A DNA stretch of 64,000 nt from Symbiodinium microadriaticum (Eukaryota > Sar > Dinophyceae > Suessiales > Symbiodiniaceae): NCBI GenBank assembly GCA_001939145.1, contig LSRX01000050.1, positions 696,599-760,598 on the forward strand, read 5' to 3'. A program made the translations under genes and the position numbers. Shown piece after piece: positions 56,738-64,000 of the stretch. The notes beneath the pieces were generated by a model. The model ran no database searches and was not told the DNA's origin. It was given only the letters and a program-made list of their open reading frames with translations. Position 1 is the stretch's first letter. Every line of letters begins with the position of its first letter.

Positions 56738-58255
56738 TCATGATTTATATTTAAGAATGGGGTGAACAGAGAAAGGAACTACAATGGATACTTAGAGGAA
56801 GAGTAGAGGTATCATTGGGGGGTCAAGGCAAGTCCGAAGCCGGGGTCGGAGGTGGAAGCAGCATCACCTACGCCGATTTCATGCTGCCTCTTTGGTCGGA
56901 TCAGCTTCGTTCTCGAACTGTAAACCCGGGTGTTTTTGTTGGTTCAGGGTATAGGGTGTCAGGGTTTATTTTAGGGTTTCGGTCTCTTCGAGGAATTTGT
57001 TTTCTCGCCTGGAGTTCAGGGTAACTGTTGGAAACCCGGTTCCACTTTTGTGAGGCCACTCACTCGACCAAGTGGTTTACTACGCGGTGGGGTGGTCTTG
57101 GATGTACAGTGTTACAGTGTTACAGGGCTGAAGACGATTTAAAGCATAATACCCTAAACCCTAAACCTTAAGCCTCATAAGCTTGTAGATGCACGTTGGT
57201 TGGATTCATGAACGAGGGGTTCAAGCTTTGAGAGTGAATGGCCTGTAGGCCTCGGGGAATTTAGGGTTCAGGGTAGGGTCTAACTAGACTAGCCTAAACT
57301 CTGAACCATAAATCCCAAACCCTAAACCCTGATGCGTGGGTAGAAACAAGGAGCTCAAGAAATGTAACTTCTAAGCCTCCGGGCCAGGCCAACTCCCCCT
57401 GATCCTTCAAGTGCACAAGCCCTATCCCGAAGGCTCCAAACAAAGGGGCCTGGGCCTAGTAAGTAGGTGCTTGGGTTAAGGATAGGTGCATTGTGGGGTA
57501 CTATCTGGGAGAGTGTTTGATAATCATGTACTTGGACAGATACTTCCCAAAACCCCTAAACCTTAATAACCCTTTTGAGGGAAGCTTTGGGGTTGAGTTT
57601 GTTTCGGTAGTTTCCGAAGAGTCTCCTGACGAGAGGCTCGTTTGGGTCTCCCAGGTCACTAGGACTCCGAGGAGCCAGAAGGTTACCTGGAGAGGTACTA
57701 AAATTAGGGTTTAGGGTTTAGGGTTAAACTCACCTCTCCACCCTAACCCCAGACCCCTAAAACTCAGAAAACCTGATTCTTAGAGTCTGCGGACGCCTTA
57801 CTTCAAGTCGATAAGTGTTCACTGGAAGTCCGAACACCCCCACGCTCCTAAGAACCCGGTCTTTGGCATCTCTGGACCTTTCTGTAAGAAAACTATCGCG
57901 GGTTTAGGGTTTAGGCGACTAGGGTCAAGCATACAGGGCTGGTGCGTTGAGGTTGGGGTTATATATCGTTAGGGCTGAGGGCATGGGAATTTTAAAGAGT
58001 TTGGGGTCATAACAACTGCCATACGAATTTGGAAGTCGTTGGTCCCCAAGCCCTAAAACATACACGTGAGTGCACCGGCGCACATCGTAGAGTTTCCGGT
58101 TTCCAATTGCGGGGTTTTCGAAAATTATTGAAAGCCGGAGTAATTGTATTACATGGTAATGGCCATGGTGTTCCGGGCTCCTGAAGTAGTTATAGTCGAA
58201 AAAGACAGAGCCACCCACGTTGACTACAGAGGCCTCTAGATTAGGGCTTCTTGGT

Positions 58256-58780
58256 CCCAAACCCTAAACGCCAAACCCTAAACCCTTGTCCGAGGTGTGA
58301 GAGCGCAAACCCTAAACCCTAAAGGCCCTAAATCCCAAACCCTAAACCCCAAACCCTAACCCCTAAACCCCAAACCCTNAGTCCGCAGAGCCGACCCCTT
58401 GCCGAAACCCTAAACCCTAAACCCTAAACCCTCTCTGGCTTGTCCGAGGTGTGAGAGCGCAAACCCTAAACCCTAAAGGCCCTAAATCCCAAACCCTAAA
58501 CCCCAAACCCTAACCCCTAAACCCCAAACCCTATCCGCTAAACCCAGACCCTAACCCCTAAACCTCGCTTGTAGGCATTGCTCGCAGCCATGCGAGAGGG
58601 AAGCCCTGAAGCCTGAACCCTTAAAACCCTGAACCGTTTAAACCCTAAACCCTAAACCCCAAGCCCTAAACCCTAAACCCTGAACCCTAAACCCTCTAGA
58701 CTCTAAACCCTCTAAACCCTCTAAACCCCAAACCCTAAACCACAAACCCCGAACCCTATAAACCCTAAACCTCAAAATAA
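58256..58780. repeat. CCCTAAA block with 94-bp duplication
   Basis: This is the densest C-rich telomere-like block in the window. A 94-bp segment starting CTTGTCCGAGGTGTGAGAGC occurs at 58285-58378 and again at 58439-58532, identical by eye. An N at 58379 lies at the end of the first copy. Confidence 0.85.
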
Positions 58781-58844
58781 AGAGTTCCCAGTCCTGAGGT
58801 TTCATGCCCTGGATGCCGCTTGGTGATGTATCAGGCTCAAGGGC

Positions 58845-58992
58845 TGAGGGATTAGGGTTTGGGGGTTTAGGGTTAGGGGATGGTTTGGGGTTTCGGGTTT
58901 GCGGTTTCGGGTGTTTAGGATTTAGGGGGCTTAGGGTTTTGGGGTTTTGGGTGCTTAGGGTTTTGGGGTTTTGGGGGCTTAGGGCTTAAAGA
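58845..58992 (+). repeat. TTTAGGG block
   Basis: G-rich telomere-like repeats with GGGGTTTTGGGTGCTTAGGG + TTTTGGGGTT sub-units repeated. The Gly/Leu-rich 61-codon ORF across it is an artefact. Confidence 0.75.
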
Positions 58993-59220
58993 TTTGGGGC
59001 TTTGGCTGGCTTTAGTACGATTTGGCCATGACGCAAACATCTCACGAATGCCACCTCTGGACAGGTCGGTGCCCGGTCTGTTGCGCCATGTTCCCTGCCT
59101 TCGGAAGCGCCGGAAAATCCGATTTGGGAAGCCTCGTGGGCGTAACTACTAGACCCTACAGCTGGAAAAGCTTCGTAAAGAAAGACTTAGGGTTTAGGGG
59201 TTTACAGGGTAGCCTTCATT

Positions 59221-59765
59221 CCTAATCTCGACTATCTCTGAATCTCAATCCCCACAACCTCGCCTGGCATGTCCGACTCGGAGCGCCGAAGCTTCTAAGC
59301 TCCGCTACCGTTAAACTCTAAACCCTTAGTCCAAGCTCTAAAACCCCCCAAAGTCTAAACCTAACCTCTACAAAGACTAAGCCCAAACTCTCAACCCCAA
59401 GCCCCAACTTCAAAAGCCCTCAAACCCCTAAACCCCTGAACCCACTCTAAATCCTAAGAGCCCTAAAGTCCTAAAGCCCTCAGCCATTTTCCTCACAATC
59501 TAAGGCCACCGAGGCCCAGTCTCTCGGATCCGATTCCGTGCCGGGGGGGGGGGGGTGGCCTCGAGAGGTTGCCTTTGGAGTTCGGGGGATGGGGGTTTAG
59601 GCTTTGGGGTATAGGGTTTAGGGATGTGTAGGGTTTAGGGGTTTAGGTTTTAGGGTTCAGGGATGTTTAGGGGTTTTGGGGTTTTAGGGTTTAAGGGTTT
59701 TCGGGGTTGTCGGCAGAGTCTGGGTTCAAGCAGGGGTTTAGGGGTTTAGGGCTAAGGGATTTGCA
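59221..59765. repeat. Second telomere-like block with strand switch
   Basis: C-rich repeats at 59221-59480 (preceded by the word CTCGCCTGGCATGTCCGACT), then a 13-base G run at 59543-59555, then TTTAGGG-type repeats to about 59765. Confidence 0.75.
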
Positions 59766-60688
59766 GTGGGTTCCTCACCCGGGTTTCTAATTTGCAGTGG
59801 GTTTCTTATAAGGCCCGGGTTTCTACAGCAGCTTCGCTTAGGGCGTGGGATTGGATGGTTTGCTTCACCGACCCACCCCTGCATCTCCTTGCTCTCAGAA
59901 AAGAGTCCTACTTGTGTAAGGGCGTTAACTATATAAGGGGCCGAGTAGGTAACCTTTAACCTTTTGGGGCTTCTATGATCCTAGTATACTTCATAAGGTT
60001 AACCGTTTTTGGGCCAGGGCACTCAGCACCTATGTTAAGGAAGTCATATCCAGAAGCCCAAAAAAACGGAAACTGTTCTCGAGTTGAGGCTTCTCCCCTA
60101 AGCTCTCCGAGCCCGAGATCCTAAATATAGTAATTACCGGCAGTCTAAGCACTGCGAAAGTAAATCCTAGGCCGCCTTCAACTAAAGACTCTCTCTGAGG
60201 TTTAACACCGACTTCTATGGCCGCGCCTGGGATGCCACAAGCGTCCCGAATCTCAAGGCACCGGCCTCTGTTCAGGCTTTGTTTTTGATGAGCGGGGGGG
60301 GGAGGGGGGGAAACAGGGGCCTGAATCCACCGGGCACTCTAAATCCTAAATCTATGACTCTGGCTAAGATGTGGGAGCCTAAGGGGCCTATGCAGCCGGA
60401 ACGCGCGAATGTTGCAAACACAGAAACCACCTTGGTTGTAGCTGGATTTCGGGTCTAGGGGTCGGGAAAATGGGATGTAAAGAACAACAAGTATTATTCT
60501 CTTGGGGCTTCCAACATATAGGTATACCATGAGATGCGCCTTAACCCGATCTTACTACGCAGACTATAAGGCCGGTATAGAAACACGTCCCGGGTTTCCA
60601 TTGCTGCATTTGCAATGCCTAGACTCTAGACCCCGGTTCGGATAGCCCATAGAACAGGGGCTCAAATGATCAACAACACTAATCCCTG
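59766..60688. other. Non-coding stretch
   Basis: No gene recognised. GGGTTTCTA...TTTGCAGTGGG is repeated at 59760-59830, and a G-rich tract lies at 60294-60310. Confidence 0.45.
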
Positions 60689-61055
60689 GGCTTCCCATGT
60701 TACCCCACAGCCCGATTCATTTGTTGAGGCTCCTTTCATACTTGGAGCCTTGTTGCACAATTTACCCCCAGCCCGATTCCAATTACTCGGGCCACTACAT
60801 TTTGTAAACTTGAAGCCGGGTAGAATATATTACCTCACGACCCTATTCGAATAATTGAGGTCCCTATGTTACTTGGATGCTTATCGCATATAACACCCCG
60901 CAGCCCTAGTCTAGTGAGGCACGTATATGGTTACTCAGAGCCATATAGCATATTATATCCCACAGCCCTATGAGGTCCCTATATTAATTACTTGGAGCTT
61001 GAGAACATACTATACCCTGTAGCTCTACTCTGATAATTGAGACACTCATCCTCTG
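60689..61055. repeat. Degenerate tandem array, about 60-70 bp unit
   Basis: About six diverged units follow the plan TATACCCC.CAGCCCTA, then TC.AATAATTGAGGTCCCTA, then TTACTTGGAGC.T...GCATA. They start near 60698, 60764, 60832, 60893, 60956 and 61013. Single copies of the first half occur elsewhere in the window (near 28795, 29975, 51850 and 54190). Confidence 0.7.
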
Positions 61056-61152
61056 TAGGGACTCCCAATTCTTCACATTCTCCACGCTCGCGAAGCCCGG
61101 AAGTCAGCATGTAGGAACAACTTGAGACCCAAGTATGCGCTCTATATAGGAT

Positions 61153-61437
61153 GTGAAGCCACGCATCATGATCTTTGTGGCCGTTTCCAAGCGGGTGTTT
61201 GGGAACTCGCACCTGCAGCTGCATTCTTTTGGAGTCCAGCAGCCTTCTTTTCAAGATGGCCCGCAGTTCTGCGAGGCAGTGCTTGGCTACAAGCCTTTGG
61301 CTCCCTACACGGCAGACCAGGACCGAGCCAGAAAAGGTTTGAAACAGTGGAGACTGACGAGCATCAGAAATCTAATGCTCAAACTCGAGCAACAGAAGGC
61401 GGCCCTCGATAAGCTCCATCCAAGCACCTTCTGCTGA
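61153..61437 (+). CDS. Possible coding segment, unidentified
   Basis: A 94-codon ORF in a telomere-motif-free island with ordinary-looking codon use. It begins MKPRIMIFVAVSKRVFGNSH and has a polar helical C-terminus (WRLTSIRNLMLKLEQQKAAL, then DKLHPSTFC). It follows the tandem array directly. It could be a terminal exon; the Met is only the first in frame. I recognise no family. An overlapping +1 frame (61122-61412) and a minus-strand frame look less protein-like. Confidence 0.35.
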   Translation: MKPRIMIFVAVSKRVFGNSHLQLHSFGVQQPSFQDGPQFCEAVLGYKPLAPYTADQDRARKGLKQWRLTSIRNLMLKLEQQKAALDKLHPSTFC

Positions 61438-62993
61438 GCACCTGACCTTGATCTCTGAGTACCTGAGCTTGGACGTCCTTTCCGAGTTCGCAGTCACGGA
61501 TTGCGTATTCTACATTTAGGTCCCACGTATTTATAGTAGACTATACTCCAATCGCGCACTATCAGTAACTGAGAGCCACCTCTATGTGCATACGTTTAAA
61601 TGCCTATTGGTGGGTAGGTACATAGACAGAGAGTGTCCTAACTAATTGTTCGGTAAAACCCTAGTGGACAGAGGTCCACCACAGCCAAAACCCTAATCTC
61701 TAAACCCTCTTGTGGCAGGCATACAAGAGCTGGGTTGCCAGCCGTCCACGTTTGCAAGTTGCTTGGCGTCTCATCAATTTGGGAGCTTTGGGTTTAGGAA
61801 ATGATCTGCTTTAGAAGCTTGAGGTTGTAGGGTGTGGGAGTTTTGGTGTGTAGGGCGTAGAGATTTACTACTGGCTGGCAGTTTAGGGCTTGTGGTTCAG
61901 GATCCCGACAGCCGTTCAGGATTTGCCTCTTGAATCACAAGTTGTTGTTGCCGGGTGAGGATTTTCAGTTTCAGGTAGTAAACGGCTTTTTGGTGAATCT
62001 TATATATATATATATATACATACATATATATATATATATACATAACTCATGCACACACATATGTTTAACATTTAACATGTCTTCTACCCTTCTCACCCAG
62101 CAGTATGAATGATTTTACTGGGTGGAAACCCCCTTCAAGCAACAACAACGGTCCAAACACCTAGCAATGATGTACTCCCCTCACTACAAACCTCTATCAC
62201 TACAGCCGCAAACCCAAGCAGAATGTCATCTGCTCCTTCGGAGCCTTCAACCCGTGTCAACCGGTCGAAAGCCCTTCTGAATCAAGAGGCAAATTCCTTG
62301 TAGAACCCTTAACCCTGTGGTACTTCGGACTTTGGATGTCCATGTACCCAGATAGCATGTACTTCGGCATCTTCATGGACCACCAGGGTACGGTCCCGAC
62401 AGGGGTCTGAGCTCATTTCTCGCCTCGACGCGATGATCCCGGAACCCCAAGCCCAAGGCTACCGCTAAGCGAGCCGAAGCCGGTTAGGGCTTTAGGGTTT
62501 AGGGTTTTGGCGTTTAGTGCACTGCAGCCCCTCCTCAAAAACATGGTGTAGGGTCAGGATTAAAACCAAACTTGGATTATCTGCCACGAAGGAAAGGTGA
62601 GCATAAGGCTACAGTAGGGGATTTGTGGCGTCAGTGGCTTATGGGCTCCCGCAGTAAGCCCCGAAGAACCCGACAGCGCCAGCTTACGCAAAAAACCCTC
62701 CAAGAAAGCCTATGGATGTAAATTCCCAAATAGTAGGGTATCAGTTCCGACAATCCCCCCCTTTTCTTGCTCAGATCAGGTCGGGAGTGTGTGTTTTGGT
62801 TGCGAGTTGGCTTGGCCAGCCCTTGCACACAGGCTTATGCAGACTACCCTGCGCCCTCCATCTCGCGAAATTCGTCCTCTGCCGAGTGCTACCTACTATT
62901 GACTGGTTCAATGGAAGGGCCTCGTTTTCTAGCATCTAAACTTACCCAAAGTCCTGAATCCTGAACCTAATAAGCCTAGGCCGAAAACTTTTA
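61438..62993. other. Non-coding stretch
   Basis: It contains a TA-rich simple repeat (61999-62043). A short Ser/Thr-rich ORF (62109-62303) is preceded by a pyrimidine-rich TCTTCTACCCTTCTCACCCAG that resembles a splice acceptor. That ORF could be a last exon, but there is no further support. The rest has no recognisable features. Confidence 0.4.
61999..62043. repeat. (TA)n simple repeat
   Basis: TA runs separated by CATACATA. Confidence 0.85.
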
Positions 62994-63096
62994 TGGGGGT
63001 GTCCGAAAATAGGGGATCCTAATATAGTACCCTTAATAGTAGGATCCTTATTATAAGGACCCCAAAATAAGGTACCCTAATTTTCTGAAAGTCCCA
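62994..63096. mobile_element. Foldback element, family E, copy 4
   Basis: TGGGGGTGTCCGAAAATAGG ... CTAATTTTCTGAAAGTCCCA, centre GGATCCTTATTATAAGGACC, orientation of copy 1. Confidence 0.75.
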
Positions 63097-64000
63097 CATC
63101 CTCCTCGCGTTTGAGGAGTACTTTGCCTCAGAGCGACGCAAGCCCTGGGCGGGGGATTCGATGATGTGAGCCGCCGTAGCGCAGTGGCGCACCAAAAGGA
63201 TCCAAGTCGTAGCACGATATACTCCAAGAATAGTATTCGGTTTAGGGCTGATAAGGGCTTAATTAGGGTTTAGTATCATGTATTCTGATTAGAGTATTGG
63301 TTCTAGTATTTGTTATGGTAGTATGTACTCTAAATACAGTAGTTATCAGAGTCAGTATAGTATGTCCGACTGGTCCCAGATATCTACTAAGTAAAAAATC
63401 TACATTGCTACTTGGACCCTTTTGACGAGGTCTACGGACCAGTCACGAGTGGCAAGAAGTGATAAGAAGCGCAGAGAATGTAGGTACGCCTATAATCAAC
63501 CTGGCAATCCCTACACCCTAAACCCTTACAAACCCAAAACCCTAAAACCTAAAAATCCCTATATAAACCCTAAACCCCAAACCCCCGTCTTTAAACATAG
63601 AGTCCTTGACATGGTGGCTAAGTAAGGACCATCACCAGATCGTGGCTCTTTCAGAGAAGCGGGGACTCTGTTGTACCCAAACCCCCCAGGTACCTACTAT
63701 ATAGGGCCCTGGGGGCTCTAGCACCCTATATTGTAGGTACCTGGGCGGTTAGGGGTAGGTTACCTGGGTTTGAGGTTTGGGGTTTAATTAGGGTTTATAG
63801 GGTTATAGGGTTAGGGTTTAGGGGTTAAGGGGACTTTACGAGGTTTTGGGTTCCATTAGGGTTTATAGGGTTTGGGGTTTAGGGGAATTTACGCCACCAT
63901 GGAACCAGTCACTGAGCCTTCATTCTGCGAGCCGGGTACCCTTGCAGGAGTAAGCCTTCCAATGTGCCCTCAAGAGACCTCGCCCTGCCCCCCCCTCCCC
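63097..64000. other. Non-coding stretch to the window end
   Basis: Repeated TAGTAT/AGTATT phrases at 63220-63365, CCCTAAA motifs at 63515-63580, a family A element at 63676-63754, and TTTAGGG motifs at 63765-63890. No gene. Confidence 0.5.
63676..63754. mobile_element. Foldback element, family A, copy 6
   Basis: CCCAAACCCCCCAGGTACCT ... AGGTACCTGGGCGGTTAGGG, orientation of copy 1. The left terminal CCCTAA has become CCCAAA. Confidence 0.75.

Larger units (their letters stand above)
50295..58255. other. Non-coding stretch with foldback elements
   Basis: No recognisable gene over about 8 kb. Foldback elements at 50663-50766, 51436-51516, 51718-51789, 53949-54061 and 55252-55351. TTTAGGG blocks at 51970-52040 and 57707-57725. 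A motif-poor block at 54240-54960 has overlapping plus-strand ORFs without family matches. A TA/TAA simple repeat lies at 56670-56737. Single copies of the array unit occur near 51850 and 54190. Confidence 0.5.

Noticed and set aside
1-64000. CRISPR array, prophage or bacterial operon
   Set aside because: No regularly spaced identical repeats with unique spacers, no phage or bacterial genes, and no operon-like gene spacing anywhere.

Overview
The window looks like gene-poor, repeat-rich nuclear DNA of a eukaryote, most likely a dinoflagellate. I see no operons, no close packing of ORFs and no bacterial gene order. Three observations support this: plant/alveolate-type telomere motifs (TTTAGGG / CCCTAAA) scattered through almost the whole window, a Mei2-like RRM fragment of a kind that is abundant in dinoflagellates, and broken LINE retrotransposons with an RNase H domain after the reverse transcriptase. 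The lineage is an inference; another alga or alveolate with TTTAGGG telomeres would also fit.

Layout. 1-20 kb is non-coding DNA with small palindromic (foldback, MITE-like) elements, telomere-like motifs, microsatellites and one degraded coding-like block (about 5.69-6.17 kb). At 20.37-23.33 kb a 5'-truncated LINE lies on the minus strand. It has an 18-bp target-site duplication, a short A tail, and recognisable RT, zinc-finger and RNase H domains interrupted by stops and a frameshift. 23.3-30.8 kb returns to foldback elements and telomere-like repeats. 30.83-33.21 kb is a coding-like island: a broken unidentified gene (30.83-32.22 kb), then the N-terminal half of another LINE reverse transcriptase with several frameshifts (32.34-33.21 kb). 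A small Mei2-like RRM ORF lies at 36.17-36.44 kb and is followed at once by a tandem hairpin repeat. 37-39.2 kb is microsatellite-dense. 39-58 kb is foldback elements and telomere-like sequence with a few motif-poor stretches (44.0-45.7, 48.8-49.4, 54.2-54.9 kb). 58.2-59.8 kb holds the densest telomere-like blocks, with strand switches and an exact 94-bp duplication beside an N. 60.69-61.05 kb is a degenerate tandem array whose unit also occurs singly elsewhere. A short plausible coding segment follows at 61.15-61.44 kb.

The most distinctive feature is a set of 70-105 bp near-palindromic elements. At least five families (called A-E here) recur in this one window, several of them in both orientations. 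Many copies end in CCCTAA/CCCTAG...TTAGGG/CTAGGG, which ties them to the telomere-like background. The window gives no evidence for genes acting together in a pathway; its recognisable proteins are mobile-element enzymes and one RNA-binding fragment. Three N stretches (14707-14763, 16381, 58379) mark unresolved sequence, two of them inside duplicated repeats.
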